A DNA stretch of 64,000 nt from Shimia haliotis. GTDB lineage: Bacteria > Pseudomonadota > Alphaproteobacteria > Rhodobacterales > Rhodobacteraceae. The translations under genes and the position numbers were made by a program. Shown here piece by piece: positions 18,391 through 28,404 of this stretch. The first letter of the stretch is position 1. Each line of letters begins with the position of its first letter. The DNA is taken from positions 62,001-126,000 of the forward strand of contig NZ_FOSZ01000007.1 of the NCBI RefSeq assembly GCF_900114415.1, given 5' to 3'. The notes under the pieces are model-generated. The model was given only the letters and a program-made list of their open reading frames with translations, made no database searches and was not told the origin of the DNA.

Positions 18391-19113
18391 ATGAAAAAGG
18401 TATATGCAAATGCCGCCGAGGCGCTCGAGGGCGTTCTGAACGACGGCATGTTCATTGCCTCAGGCGGCTTCGGCCTCTGCGGCATTCCCGAGCTTCTGCT
18501 TGATGCAATCCGCGACAGCGGCGTCAAGGATCTGACGTTTGCGTCCAACAACGCGGGCGTCGACGACTTTGGCATCGGCATCCTGCTGCAAACCAAGCAG
18601 GTCAAAAAGATGATCAGCTCCTACGTGGGCGAAAACGCCGAATTCATGCGCCAATATCTCTCCGGCGAACTTGAACTTGAATTCAACCCGCAGGGCACGC
18701 TGGCCGAGCGTATGCGCGCAGGCGGTGCCGGCATCCCGGGCTTTTTCACAAAAACCGGTGTCGGCACAGTGATCGCCGAAGGCAAGATGGAAAAACAGTT
18801 TCCCACCGGTCCCGATGGCGCCATGGAAGACTACATCATGGAAGAAGGCATGTTTGCCGATCTGGCCATTGTGAAAGCGTGGAAGGCGGACGAAACCGGC
18901 AACCTCGTGTTCCGCAAAACCGCACGCAACTTCAACGCGCCTGCGGCCACCTGCGGCAAAATCTGCATCGCCGAAGTCGAAGAAATCGTGCCGACCGGTT
19001 CGCTTGATCCGGACTCGATCCATCTGCCCGGCATCTATGTGCACCGCATCATCCAAGGCACGCACGAAAAACGTATCGAACAGCGCACCGTGCGCCCGCG
19101 CGAGGAGGCATAA
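18391..19113 (+). CDS. scoA: 3-oxoacid CoA-transferase subunit A
   Basis: 240 residues. The glycine-rich CoA-binding segment [11 protein letters not shown] and the body ([33 protein letters not shown]) match the alpha subunit of succinyl-CoA:3-ketoacid CoA-transferase, which activates acetoacetate with succinyl-CoA as donor. RBS GGGGAGA lies 8 nt upstream. Two bases separate it from scoB, so the subunits are co-translated. Confidence 0.95.
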   Translation: MKKVYANAAEALEGVLNDGMFIASGGFGLCGIPELLLDAIRDSGVKDLTFASNNAGVDDFGIGILLQTKQVKKMISSYVGENAEFMRQYLSGELELEFNPQGTLAERMRAGGAGIPGFFTKTGVGTVIAEGKMEKQFPTGPDGAMEDYIMEEGMFADLAIVKAWKADETGNLVFRKTARNFNAPAATCGKICIAEVEEIVPTGSLDPDSIHLPGIYVHRIIQGTHEKRIEQRTVRPREEA

Positions 19114-19115
19114 TC

Positions 19116-19745
19116 ATGGCTTGGGATCGCAATCAAATGGCGGCACGCGCCGCACAGGAACTGCAAGACGGCTGGTATGTGAACCTTGGCATCGGTATCC
19201 CGACGCTGGTATCCAACTACATTCCAGAAGGCATTGAAGTGACGCTTCAGTCCGAGAACGGCATGCTGGGCATGGGCCCCTTCCCGATCGAAGGGGATGA
19301 GGACGCCGACCTGATCAACGCCGGCAAACAGACCATCACCGAGCTGCCGCAGACCGCGTATTTTGACAGCGCTCAGTCCTTCGCCATGATCCGCGGCGGC
19401 AAAATTGCCATGGCGATCCTCGGCGCGATGGAAGTGGCGGAAAATGGCGATCTGGCCAACTGGATGATCCCGGGAAAGCTCGTGAAAGGCATGGGCGGCG
19501 CGATGGACCTTGTGGCCGGTGTTGGCCGAGTAGTTGTTGTGATGGATCACGCCAACAAACACGGCGTCTCCAAAGTGCTGAAAGAATGCACCCTGCCTCT
19601 GACCGGCAAAGGCGTGGTGGATCGCATCATCACCAACTTGGGTGTGCTTGACGTGGTTGAGGGCGGCCTGAAGATCGTCGAATGCGCGGACGGTGTGTCC
19701 GAAGACGAGCTGCGCGCGGCAACTGAGGCAACCATCGTCAACTAA
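19116..19745 (+). CDS. scoB: 3-oxoacid CoA-transferase subunit B
   Basis: 209 residues. The catalytic glutamate lies in the [14 protein letters not shown] motif, the glutamyl-CoA site of the beta subunit. The start of the protein ([27 protein letters not shown]) is typical. It pairs with scoA for ketone-body or acetoacetate use, which in these bacteria also serves polyhydroxybutyrate turnover. A strong terminator follows. Confidence 0.96.
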   Translation: MAWDRNQMAARAAQELQDGWYVNLGIGIPTLVSNYIPEGIEVTLQSENGMLGMGPFPIEGDEDADLINAGKQTITELPQTAYFDSAQSFAMIRGGKIAMAILGAMEVAENGDLANWMIPGKLVKGMGGAMDLVAGVGRVVVVMDHANKHGVSKVLKECTLPLTGKGVVDRIITNLGVLDVVEGGLKIVECADGVSEDELRAATEATIVN

Positions 19746-19768
19746 GCGCGACGGACCGACAAAATTGC

Positions 19769-19803
19769 AAAGCCCCGCCAGAATTGGCGGGGCTTTCTTT
19801 TGT
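19769..19803 (+). terminator. Intrinsic terminator of scoAB
   Basis: An 11-bp perfect stem (19769-19779 with 19786-19796) with a 6-nt loop, followed by TTTCTTTTG. Confidence 0.9.
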
Positions 19804-19832
19804 TCGACATGCACAGGGAAAATGGACGGGTG

Positions 19833-21271
19833 TTAGTGCTTGGGCGGCACATACGGGTCTGGTGCGCCCGGTGGAGTTGAGGGAAATTTCTTGAACGACG
19901 ACGCATGCTCATAAAGTTGCGGAATCGCCTTCTCGGCCACCCACGTGTAGGGAAACAGCACGTTGTCCCGCTCATGCGGGTCATTCAGAAGGTTATAAAC
20001 CCTTGGTGTATCAAAGGTTTCTGTCGCTCCAAAAACACCGGAGTTTTCTTTGAACATCACCTTCCAGTCGTTCCACTTCACGCCAAATACTTGCTCTCCC
20101 ATGTAAACAATCACGCCTTCCCGATTGGAGGTGTCTTGGTTTCCCAAAAACAAGTCGGACTGATCAATACCGTCAAAAGCACGGTCAGTGGGCACAGAGC
20201 CACCGGCAAAGGCCGCAAGGGTTGGAAAAAGATCCATAGAATGCACGACGCCGTTGCTCACCGCCCCTGCTGGAATGCGATCTGGCCATTTAATCGCAAA
20301 CGGAACCCGCAAGCTGCCTTCAAGGCTCGTAAACAGCGTTCCCCGCCAAGGACCAGCGCTACCCTGTACCGCCGGTGTGGGTGAAATATTTGAACTCCCG
20401 ACCTGGAGCGCTTCCGGTCCGTTGTCAGCGGTGAAAATCACAACAGTGTTGTCCGACACTCCGGCGTCTTCGAGAGCTTGCGTCACCCGCCCCAAATATG
20501 TGTCGACCTGCAACAGGATATCAGCCCAAACACCCTTGCCGGTCGCACCTTCAAATTCCGGATGCGCGAGATTGGGATAGTGGGTTTGAGAATAGGCAAG
20601 GTAGATAAAAAACGGGTTGTCTCCGCCTGCCTTGCGAGTGATGAAGTCAATGGCCTTCTCTGTCAGGTCGCTGTCAATGAGCGCGCGAATTTCATATCAT
20701 AGGGGCGCACAATGGTTGCTGGGGCACCCGCAACACCCTGCATCACGACATTTTCCTCCATGTCAGCTTCAGCATACCCGGTGAGTGTAGGCCAGACAGT
20801 AACGTCTGTCGTTTCAATTGCATAAAACTCATCAAACCCCTGACTTGACGGATAGCGGCCTTCGGACCAGCCTAGATGCCATTTGCCGTACATGGCCGTT
20901 TCATAGCCAACGTCTTTCAGCATTTCGGCCATGGTGATTTCCCACTGTGTGAGACCGTAGACCCCGCCGCCAAGTGGCACAGTGTGGTTGCCGCTTCGGA
21001 TGCCATAGCGACCTGTCATCGTTGCCGCACGCGAAGGGGTGCATTGGGCCTCGACATTGAAATTGGTCAGACGAAGACCCTCAGCTGCCAAGGCGTCCAT
21101 TTCAGGTGTCGGTGTGCCGCGAATGATGCCACCACCATTAAATCCGGGTTCTCCCCAGCCAAAGTTGTCAAGGAAAACAAATACGATATTCGGCTGTTCT
21201 TGAGTATGACCAGATGTCGCCATTCCGATCGACAAAATCGCGACGCTCAGAAATGAGGAAATTGCTTTCAT
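19833..21271 (-). pseudogene. Arylsulfatase-type sulfatase, interrupted by a single-base frameshift
   Basis: Type I sulfatase of about 480 residues split across two frames. The 5' part (from 21271) has a signal peptide, the metal-binding FLDNFGWGEPG and the formylglycine site CTPSR (Cys77). It meets a stop just after YDMKFARSLTAT. The 3' part resumes as LTEKAIDFITRKAGG in another frame and runs to 19833. Inserting one base in the GCGCGCG run at about 20681-20687 would restore KFRALIDSDLTEKAIDFI, the family pattern. The rest is intact, so this is a very recent lesion or a sequencing error. It would hydrolyse sulfate esters in the periplasm. Confidence 0.85.
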
Positions 21272-21380
21272 GACTAAACTCCTGAATAAATGGAGCCCGA
21301 TAATAGTCGTATGAATGCGCGATCAGACAACAACCAAAGGGCAAGTCGATCCGCCTTCGGTTTTGATACGCGCTCCAGCT

Positions 21381-22847
21381 CTATTCACTCAGACGCAAGC
21401 GCAACTCGGTCTTGAGCACCTTGCCGTAATTGTTCTTCGGCAAACTCTCTACCTGCACATAGTCCTTCGGCCGCTTGAACCGCGCCATCTCTGCCAGACA
21501 ATGTGCCTCCAACGCTGCCACATTCAACGCGCCATCACACACCACAAAAGCCACAACATCTTCCCCCCACTCCGGATGCGGGCGCCCCACCACAGAGACC
21601 TCCCTGACCGACGGATGGGTCAGCAACACCTCCTCCACCTCACGGGGGTAGATGTTGGTGCCGCCGGAAATGATCAGGTCCTTAGACCGGTCCTTCAGCG
21701 TCAGATAACCAGCTGTGTCCAGCGCCCCCATGTCGCCCGTAAGCAGCCAGCCGTCTTTCAACGTCGCAGCCGTGGCCGCGTCATTGCGCCAATACCCTGG
21801 CATCACAGCGTCGCCGCGCACCAGAATTTCACCCACCTCTCCGGCAGGCAAAACCCCTTCTGGAACTCCGATCGCCAGTTCTACCACCGACTGCGCCCGT
21901 CCGACCGACGCCAACTTCGCGGCATCACCTCTCGCAACGTCTTTCTTGGTCAAAGCTGTGATGCACATAGGGCATTCCCCCTGCCCATAAATCTGTGCAA
22001 ACACCGGTCCAAAGTGGTCCACGGCCTCGCGGATGTCCTCCACATACATCGGTCCCCCGCCATAAACCACAGTGCGCAAGCCGGCCCCTGTTGAACCAAT
22101 CTCCTTGGCGACCTGTGTCATGCGCTTGACCATGGTGGGTGCCGCAAACATATGCACCCGCCCGAAATGCGCCGCGAGATCAAAAATCTCGGCTTCGTCA
22201 AAACTGCCGCTTTGGGGCACCACATGGCGCGCGCCTTTAAGCACGTGCATAACGTTATAAAGCCCCGCGCCATGGCTCATTGGCGCTGCATAAAGGGCCG
22301 TGTCGGCGGCTGTGACCTCATCCACATCAACAAAATAACTGGTGGCCATCGCCGCAATCATACGGTGGGTGATCATCACCCCTTTGGGTCGCCCCGTCGT
22401 GCCAGACGTGTAAAACAGCCAACAAAGATCTTCCGGCTTTCTTGGGGCGATGTCGCCCGCCCCGTGACAAACCGGTACCGCTTCACATTGCACGTTGCTC
22501 GCCGTCGTCACCGCCTCAGCCAAACCGCCCGTCGCAAAACACAGACGCGCGCCCGCATCCTGCAATATCCACGCGGCCTCCTTGGGGTGCAATTTGGCAT
22601 TCATCGGAACCGCCACCGCGCCAGCCGCCCAAATACCGTGAAGCGCCACGAGATAATCTGGGCAATTTTTCAAGAACAGCCCGACGCGGTCACCCGGCGA
22701 AACACCTTGTTGCGCCAACCAGTTTGCGACGCCAAAAATCCGCGATAGAAAACTGCCATAAGTTTCAACGCATTTTGTCCCTGAAAAAATGGCCTGCCGC
22801 TTTGGATCAAGGCCTGCAGCGCGTTGCAACCATAAGGCAATATTCAT
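21381..22847 (-). CDS. Acyl-CoA synthetase (AMP-forming, class I adenylate-forming enzyme)
   Basis: 488 residues. The AMP-binding P-loop LFYTSGTTGRPKGVMITH, the A5 region YGQGECPM, the hinge GWLLTGDMGALDTAGYLTLKDRSKDLIISGG and the C-terminal lysine region PKNNYGKVLK are present. It activates a carboxylic acid to its CoA ester; the substrate is unknown. ATG 22847 is preferred over 23132, having GGGAGAA upstream and starting the conserved sequence MNIALWLQRAA. It is divergent (114 nt) from a PAS-LuxR regulator gene. Confidence 0.92.
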   Translation of the reverse strand: MNIALWLQRAAGLDPKRQAIFSGTKCVETYGSFLSRIFGVANWLAQQGVSPGDRVGLFLKNCPDYLVALHGIWAAGAVAVPMNAKLHPKEAAWILQDAGARLCFATGGLAEAVTTASNVQCEAVPVCHGAGDIAPRKPEDLCWLFYTSGTTGRPKGVMITHRMIAAMATSYFVDVDEVTAADTALYAAPMSHGAGLYNVMHVLKGARHVVPQSGSFDEAEIFDLAAHFGRVHMFAAPTMVKRMTQVAKEIGSTGAGLRTVVYGGGPMYVEDIREAVDHFGPVFAQIYGQGECPMCITALTKKDVARGDAAKLASVGRAQSVVELAIGVPEGVLPAGEVGEILVRGDAVMPGYWRNDAATAATLKDGWLLTGDMGALDTAGYLTLKDRSKDLIISGGTNIYPREVEEVLLTHPSVREVSVVGRPHPEWGEDVVAFVVCDGALNVAALEAHCLAEMARFKRPKDYVQVESLPKNNYGKVLKTELRLRLSE

Positions 22848-22961
22848 GAACGTTCTCCCAAATCCCCGAACAGGATCAAGCCGCAACAAAGAGGTTGGCG
22901 CAACCCGTAGAACCACGCCGCCTCTTTCCCTTTTTACCGGCCTGTGCCAAGACACTGGCCC

Positions 22962-23513
22962 ATGGACCACAACACACTCGCCTTTGAACACGCCCCCGTT
23001 GGCCTGATCCTTCTGGAGAGTCGCGTCATCCGTCGCGCCAATCCACGCTTTGGCGAAATGTTCGGCCTTGATCCGGCCGCCTGCGAAGGCCTGCCAATCG
23101 CCGAAATTTACGCCTCCGAAGAAGATTTTCAAACCATCGGCGCCAAAGTCTATGCCGCGATCCGCGAAACCGGGCGATATTCGGACGAACGTGTCATGAA
23201 ACGTGCGGACGGGTCGCTGTTTTGGTGTCGTGTTCGCGGACAGGCGGCGACCAAAGACACGCCGGAAAACCCGTTCAGCACCTCTGTCTGGTCCTTTGCC
23301 GACCTTTCAGAAGATCGCCCGATCGTGTCCCTTACCCAACGCGAACGCGAAGTCGCAATTCTGACCTGTCGCGGCCTCACCTCTAAGGAAATCGGGCTGG
23401 AACTCGACCTGAGCTATCGCACCGTTGAAGAATACCGCGCGCGGCTGTTGCGCAAATTTGGCGCCCGCAAGCTCGCGGAACTGGTGGCGAAACTCTCCGG
23501 CATGCCTCTTTAA
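22962..23513 (+). CDS. PAS-domain LuxR-type transcriptional regulator
   Basis: 183 residues. The N-terminal PAS sensor is at about 1-105 (AFEHAPVGLILLESRVIRRANPRFGEMFG). The LuxR/GerE helix-turn-helix is at about 125-180 (LTQREREVAILTCRGLTSKEIGLELDLSYRTVEEY, then LLRKFGARKLAELV). No phosphoreceiver domain is seen, so it may sense a ligand or redox state directly. ATG 22962 is chosen where the PAS homology starts. It is divergent from the acyl-CoA synthetase, which it may regulate. Confidence 0.85.
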   Translation: MDHNTLAFEHAPVGLILLESRVIRRANPRFGEMFGLDPAACEGLPIAEIYASEEDFQTIGAKVYAAIRETGRYSDERVMKRADGSLFWCRVRGQAATKDTPENPFSTSVWSFADLSEDRPIVSLTQREREVAILTCRGLTSKEIGLELDLSYRTVEEYRARLLRKFGARKLAELVAKLSGMPL

Positions 23514-23649
23514 CCCAATATGCTGTTATCGCTCCCACCCGGCCTGTCGGTTCGGCTTTCCTAAGGGCAGCTTTTCACATATAAGCCCACTTTAGGGGAA
23601 ACCAGAAAGACTCAACCGCGCTCCGCGCGCAGAGGATAGAAAACGGACA

Positions 23650-24150
23650 ATGAGCAAGAAAAACCACGATTCCGACGTCGCTTTTATCCAGGCTCTGGCA
23701 GAGCTGCTTCGCGAAAACGATCTAACCGAACTCGAAGTCATGCGTGAATACGGCGAAGACGACAGCCTGAATGTGCGCGTCAGCCGCCAAACACAACTCG
23801 TCGCTGCGCCAGCCGCTATTGCCGCAGCTCCGGTTGCCGCCGCGCCTGTGGCCGCACCCACTGCAGCACCGGCAGAAGCCGCTGCACCCGCAGCAGAGGC
23901 AGACCCAGCCAGCCATCCAGGCGCCGTGACCTCTCCGATGGTCGGCACCGTTTATTTGCAGGCAGAACCCGGCGCACCAAGCTTTGTTTCCGCCGGTCAG
24001 TCGGTCTCCGAAGGCGACACGCTGCTGATCGTTGAAGCCATGAAAACCATGAACCACATCCCTGCGCCGAAATCGGGCACAGTGACGCGTATTCTGGTGG
24101 GCGATGGCGACACCGTGGAATACGGTGCGCCTCTGGTTATCATCGAATAA
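23650..24150 (+). CDS. accB: Acetyl-CoA carboxylase biotin carboxyl carrier protein
   Basis: 166 residues: N-terminal AccC-interacting domain (1-50), Ala/Pro-rich linker (51-90) and biotinyl domain (91-166). The biotinylated lysine is K132 in VEAMKTMN, a small variation on the usual EAMKMMN. It carries CO2 in the first step of fatty-acid synthesis. It is followed by accC after 9 nt. Confidence 0.97.
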   Translation: MSKKNHDSDVAFIQALAELLRENDLTELEVMREYGEDDSLNVRVSRQTQLVAAPAAIAAAPVAAAPVAAPTAAPAEAAAPAAEADPASHPGAVTSPMVGTVYLQAEPGAPSFVSAGQSVSEGDTLLIVEAMKTMNHIPAPKSGTVTRILVGDGDTVEYGAPLVIIE

Positions 24151-24159
24151 GGCGCAGAT

Positions 24160-25512
24160 ATGTTTGATAAAATCCTGATCGCAAACCGCGGAGAGATCGC
24201 CCTGCGCGTGATCCGCGCGGCCCGCGAAATGGGCATTGCTACGGTGGCGGTTCACTCCACCGCGGACGCAGACGCGATGCATGTGCGCATGGCGGATGAG
24301 GCGATCTGTATCGGCCCTGCCCCCGGCACTGACAGCTATCTGAACAAAGCCGCGATCATTGCCGCCTGCGAAGTCACCGGCGCGCAAGCGATTCATCCGG
24401 GCTATGGCTTTCTCAGCGAAAATGCCGAATTTGTGCAGATGGTCGAAGACCACGACCTGACTTTCATCGGCCCCACGGCCGAACACATCCGTGTCATGGG
24501 CGACAAGATCACCGCCAAAGACACGATGATCAATCTGGGCGTGCCCTGCGTGCCTGGATCCGTTGGGGGTGTGCCCGATCTTGAAGCCGCCAAAAAACTT
24601 GGCGAAGAGATGGGCTATCCGGTCATCATCAAAGCCACCGCCGGCGGAGGCGGACGCGGCATGAAAGTGGCCCAAACGGCTGCCGACATGGAAAGCGCCT
24701 TCATGACCGCACGGGCCGAGGGCAAAGCCGCTTTTGGCAACGATGAAGTCTACATCGAAAAGTACCTCACCACGCCCCGCCACATCGAAATTCAGGTGTT
24801 CGGCGACGGCAAAGGCAAGGCCGTGCATCTTGGCGAACGCGACTGCTCCTTGCAGCGCCGCCACCAAAAGGTCTTTGAAGAGGCCCCTGGCCCCTCAATC
24901 AGCCCCGAAGAGCGCGCCAAAATCGGTAAGGTCTGTGCAGATGCTGTGGCCAAGATCAACTACATCGGCGCCGGCACCATCGAGTTCCTCTATGAAAATG
25001 GCGAGTTCTATTTCATCGAAATGAACACCCGTCTTCAGGTGGAACACCCTGTGACCGAAGCCATCTTTGGCGTTGACCTCGTTCGGGAGCAAATCCGCGT
25101 GGCCGAGGGCCTGCCTATGTCTTTTGGTCAGGATGATCTGGAAATCAACGGCCACGCCATTGAGGTCCGGATCAACGCAGAGAAGCTGCCCAACTTTGCT
25201 CCACGTCCGGGCAAGGTCACAGCCTATCACGCACCTGGCGGGTTGGGAGTGCGCATGGATAGCGCTCTTTATGACGGCTACAACATTCCGCCCTACTACG
25301 ACAGCTTGATCGGCAAGTTGATCGTACATGGTCGTGACCGTGCCGAGGCTCTGGCCCGCCTAGACCGGGCCTTGGGTGAGTTGATCATCGACGGTATCGA
25401 CACCACAACTCCGCTCTTCCATGCCCTTCTAGCCGAAGACGACATCCACTCCGGTGATTACAACATCCACTGGTTGGAGAAATGGCTCGACGCCAATATG
25501 GCCGAGGGCTAA
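24160..25512 (+). CDS. accC: Acetyl-CoA carboxylase biotin carboxylase subunit
   Basis: 450 residues, standard length. The N-terminus [21 protein letters not shown], the ATP-grasp glycine loop [12 protein letters not shown] and the active-site segment [14 protein letters not shown] are complete. It carboxylates the biotin of AccB using ATP and bicarbonate. Operon accB-accC, with aat 19 nt downstream. Confidence 0.98.
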   Translation: MFDKILIANRGEIALRVIRAAREMGIATVAVHSTADADAMHVRMADEAICIGPAPGTDSYLNKAAIIAACEVTGAQAIHPGYGFLSENAEFVQMVEDHDLTFIGPTAEHIRVMGDKITAKDTMINLGVPCVPGSVGGVPDLEAAKKLGEEMGYPVIIKATAGGGGRGMKVAQTAADMESAFMTARAEGKAAFGNDEVYIEKYLTTPRHIEIQVFGDGKGKAVHLGERDCSLQRRHQKVFEEAPGPSISPEERAKIGKVCADAVAKINYIGAGTIEFLYENGEFYFIEMNTRLQVEHPVTEAIFGVDLVREQIRVAEGLPMSFGQDDLEINGHAIEVRINAEKLPNFAPRPGKVTAYHAPGGLGVRMDSALYDGYNIPPYYDSLIGKLIVHGRDRAEALARLDRALGELIIDGIDTTTPLFHALLAEDDIHSGDYNIHWLEKWLDANMAEG

Positions 25513-25531
25513 CCAACAATGGGCGCGCATC

Positions 25532-26152
25532 ATGGGTGATCTCACACCCGAATTGCTGATGCGCGCCTATTCCATGGGGGTTTTCCCCATGTCCGAGCAC
25601 CGCGATGATCCCGACATCTTCTGGGTCGATCCGATCCGCCGCGGTATCTTCCCGCTCGACGCGTTTCACATTTCCCGCAGCCTTGCCAAAACCATCCGCC
25701 GTGCCGACTATTCAGTCTCACTAAATGCAGACTTCGAAGGCGTCCTAGGCGCCTGCGCCGCGCGAGAAGAAACATGGATAAACGGGGAAATTCACCGTCT
25801 TTACATGGCCCTACACGCCGAAGGCAAAGCGCATTCTCTTGAGGTTTGGCGCAATGAAGCTCTCATCGGAGGCGTCTACGGCGTGGTGCTTGGCGGTGCC
25901 TTTTTTGGCGAAAGCATGTTTTCTCGCGCGACCAATGGCTCCAAAATCGCGCTGGCGTTTTTGATCACCCATTTGCGTCGATCCGGCTTCACCTTGTTTG
26001 ATACGCAATTTATCACGGACCACCTCGCCTCACTCGGCGCGATCGAAATTCCGCGTGCGGACTATCACAAACTGCTAACCTGGGCGATCCGGCAGAACAC
26101 CGATATCACGGCTCAGTCGTTGCCTTCGCCCTCAGACGTGCTCTCGTCCTGA
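25532..26152 (+). CDS. aat: Leucyl/phenylalanyl-tRNA-protein transferase
   Basis: 206 residues. Diagnostic stretches are LLMRAYSMGVFPMSE, FWVDPIRRGIFPLDAFHISRSLAKTIRR, LAGVYGVVLGG-like GGVYGVVLGGAFFGESMFSR and FTLFDTQFITDHLASLGA. It adds Leu or Phe to N-terminal Arg/Lys of proteins, feeding the N-end rule pathway that ends at ClpAP. ATG 25532 is the first usable start. Its last 40 bases overlap the 3' end of the convergent DUF2155 gene. Confidence 0.96.
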   Translation: MGDLTPELLMRAYSMGVFPMSEHRDDPDIFWVDPIRRGIFPLDAFHISRSLAKTIRRADYSVSLNADFEGVLGACAAREETWINGEIHRLYMALHAEGKAHSLEVWRNEALIGGVYGVVLGGAFFGESMFSRATNGSKIALAFLITHLRRSGFTLFDTQFITDHLASLGAIEIPRADYHKLLTWAIRQNTDITAQSLPSPSDVLSS

Positions 26153-26613
26153 ACCTGCGGAGCCACCTTGCAACGCAACAGCCAAACGTCATAGCGTGCG
26201 TGATCCAGCGCCATCAGCGCGGGCGACGATGCAATCATCCAACCCTGAAACAGCATTTCACCTTCGCCCCTTTCAGCCATGATCGTCAGATAGGCATAGG
26301 CCTCACCGGTCGCATTGTCCTCGGGGTGGCGGCACTGCGCCATATCCACCCGCAGCGGGCCCATAAACGTCGAATAGCCGTTGGCCAATTCGAAATCCAC
26401 ACGTTCGCCGGTCAGCTTGTCCAAACCCCGCAACATCGCGCCTTCGGCCACTGTCGCTGCAACCACTGACTCGCTGGACACATCGCCCAACACTTCGGGC
26501 GTGGGCGACAGGGTTTCAAATTCCAGTGGGGCGATCGGCAATGTTTCGATCACAATGTCCTGCGCGTTTGCGATCATAGGAAGCACAGCAAGAGTCAAGG
26601 CAAACCGACGCAT
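26113..26613 (-). CDS. Exported DUF2155 protein
   Basis: 166 residues with a signal peptide (RFALTLAVLPMIANAQD). The mature region GAMLRGLDKLTGERVDFELANGYSTFMGPLRVDMAQCRHPEDN is the DUF2155 core; molecular role unknown. ATG 26613 overlaps the mlaD stop by one base; the GTG at 26616 is less likely. Position next to mlaD and the NDUFA12 homologue is conserved among Rhodobacteraceae, as far as I know. It overlaps aat tail-to-tail by 40 nt. Confidence 0.85.
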   Translation of the reverse strand: MRRFALTLAVLPMIANAQDIVIETLPIAPLEFETLSPTPEVLGDVSSESVVAATVAEGAMLRGLDKLTGERVDFELANGYSTFMGPLRVDMAQCRHPEDNATGEAYAYLTIMAERGEGEMLFQGWMIASSPALMALDHARYDVWLLRCKVAPQVQDESTSEGEGND

Positions 26614-27059
26614 CACTCGTCCCCGCCGCTTACGAATTTCAACAACAGCGACACGAGGCTCACCGAACTCTGCGTGTCTTCGATTTCCGCGCCAGGCTCA
26701 AAGTTGAACGGCGAACCGCCTGGCAGGATTTCCACAAAATTGCCGCCTAGCAGACCTTCAGAACTGATCACCACCGCGCTGTCGTCCGGCAGCTCAATGC
26801 CGCCGTTAACCGAAAACGCGGTCTCGGCCCGAAATGTCAGGGGATCCAATTGAATGTCCGTCACGGTGCCAATTTTGACCCCCGCCAACCGCACATCCGT
26901 GCCCACGCTCACACCCTCTATCGAGCGAAACGATGCCGTCAGCCCATAGCCCGCATCGCTGCGGCCGCCATCGGTGAACTGGCTGGCGTAAATCAAAAAA
27001 CTGGCCGCTGCCGCCAACACCGCTGCGCCAACGAAAGCTTCTGTGCGAACCGCTGACAT
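26613..27059 (-). CDS. mlaD: MlaD/MCE-domain lipid transport protein
   Basis: 148 residues: one N-terminal membrane helix (AFVGAAVLAAAASFLIYAS) and one MCE domain (LTASFRSIEGVSVGTDVRLAGVKIGTV, later ISSEGLLGGNFVEILPGG). MlaD forms the periplasmic ring of the Mla phospholipid transporter of the cell envelope. ATG 27059 is chosen at the start of the helix-bearing sequence. The remaining mla genes are not in the window. Confidence 0.92.
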   Translation of the reverse strand: MSAVRTEAFVGAAVLAAAASFLIYASQFTDGGRSDAGYGLTASFRSIEGVSVGTDVRLAGVKIGTVTDIQLDPLTFRAETAFSVNGGIELPDDSAVVISSEGLLGGNFVEILPGGSPFNFEPGAEIEDTQSSVSLVSLLLKFVSGGDE

Positions 27060-27063
27060 GGGC

Positions 27064-27450
27064 TTACTCGGGGCTCCATGCCTCATAGTCGCGCCGCTCT
27101 TCCGGCGCGCCTGCGGCACGGATCGACCCTGCGGGTGCATAGGCTGCGACGGAACCGGTCAGGTTCTCTTGATGCGGTTTTTCCCAGTCTTTGTGCGGCA
27201 ATGTCTTTTCGGACGGGACATCCTTGAACGTGTGATGCAGCCAACCATGCCAATTCGCGTCGATTCGGCTCGCTTCCACTTCGCCGTTGAACATCACCCA
27301 GCGTTTGCTGTCGTCCGCATTGCGATAATAGACGTTACCGCTCGCATCCTCGCCCACTTTCACGCCTTTACGACGGGTGTACAGCATGGTGTTAAGGGTT
27401 CCCCCGTTCCACCAAGTCAGAACGCTGTTAATCGAGTTCAGAATGCCCAT
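27064..27450 (-). CDS. NADH:ubiquinone oxidoreductase NDUFA12 (B17.2) homologue
   Basis: 128 residues. Matches the NDUFA12 pattern [55 protein letters not shown]. It is an accessory subunit of complex I in alphaproteobacteria and mitochondria. It lies 4 nt upstream of mlaD, away from the nuo operon, as in related genomes. Confidence 0.95.
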   Translation of the reverse strand: MGILNSINSVLTWWNGGTLNTMLYTRRKGVKVGEDASGNVYYRNADDSKRWVMFNGEVEASRIDANWHGWLHHTFKDVPSEKTLPHKDWEKPHQENLTGSVAAYAPAGSIRAAGAPEERRDYEAWSPE

Positions 27451-27510
27451 AGGTGCCTCCGCAAAGTCCTCTCTCCTAATGAACCATTTGGCGTCAAAGG
27501 TCTAGGGGGG

Positions 27511-28404
27511 CTAGGCCCGCTGCGCCGCCCTGCCGCGCATCAAAATAAACAGCCCCGAAAGCACAATCAGACCGCATCCGACCCATGTGGCGCCATCTAT
27601 TGTCTCACCAAAAGCGAAAACACCCAAAGCCACACCAAACAATAGCCGTGAATAACGAAACGGTGTCACCGCCGAGACCTCGCCGATGCGCATGGCTTTC
27701 ATGAGGGCCGTATAGGCAAAAACACCAACACCAATGGCCGAGATTAGCGCCAGCCCGCTTGGACCTTCCGGCCAAACAAAGGCCCGCTGTTCGTACACTG
27801 CATACATCCCACCCGCAGCGATCACGGTAAGAAAGCCATAAAGCCCCAACAAGATTGTGCTCAGCCCCGCCGGTGCGGCCCGGCTTGCCAGGTCCCGACC
27901 GGCAAAGCCCAACATGCCCGCCACCGCCAACAGCGACAATGCCGAGAAACTCTCTCCGCCAGGCCGGATGATCACAACAACCCCGGCGAGCCCAATTCCA
28001 ATCGCCAACCAGCGCCGCCAGCCCACAGATTCGCCAAAAACCACTGCCGCCGTACCGACCACCACCAAAGGCGTCGCCTGCAAGATCACCGTAGCTGACG
28101 ACAAAGGCGTCAGAGCCAGCGCCAGAAAGTAAAAGAGCCGCCCGAAAACTTCAAACAGCACCCGCAGACGCACCGCAGGCGCCCGCGCTTCTGTGGGAAA
28201 AAGCGCCAGCCCCTGCGCCTTGGCCAACGCCGCAAAGAGCAACGCCCCACCGCCGCCAAAGATCACCAAAATCTGGCTCATCGGCACACCCTGCGCGGCG
28301 GCCTTGATCAAGGCATCCTCAACGGCAAACAACGCCATTGAGGCCACCATCCAAAGGCTGCCCAGCAGGTTCGCGCGCGTGTCTGTGGCGATGTGGCTGA
28401 CCAC
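27511..28404 (-). CDS. DMT family transporter (EamA domains)
   Basis: 297 residues with ten hydrophobic segments in two EamA halves (for example ASMALFAVEDALIKAAAQGVPMSQILV; AVTPFRYSRLLFGVALGVFAFGE). An inner-membrane metabolite exporter or importer; substrate unknown. The frame begins with GTG at 28404, immediately after the ridA stop, and no ATG lies before the first helix. Coupled expression with ridA is likely. Confidence 0.88.
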   Translation of the reverse strand: MVSHIATDTRANLLGSLWMVASMALFAVEDALIKAAAQGVPMSQILVIFGGGGALLFAALAKAQGLALFPTEARAPAVRLRVLFEVFGRLFYFLALALTPLSSATVILQATPLVVVGTAAVVFGESVGWRRWLAIGIGLAGVVVIIRPGGESFSALSLLAVAGMLGFAGRDLASRAAPAGLSTILLGLYGFLTVIAAGGMYAVYEQRAFVWPEGPSGLALISAIGVGVFAYTALMKAMRIGEVSAVTPFRYSRLLFGVALGVFAFGETIDGATWVGCGLIVLSGLFILMRGRAAQRA

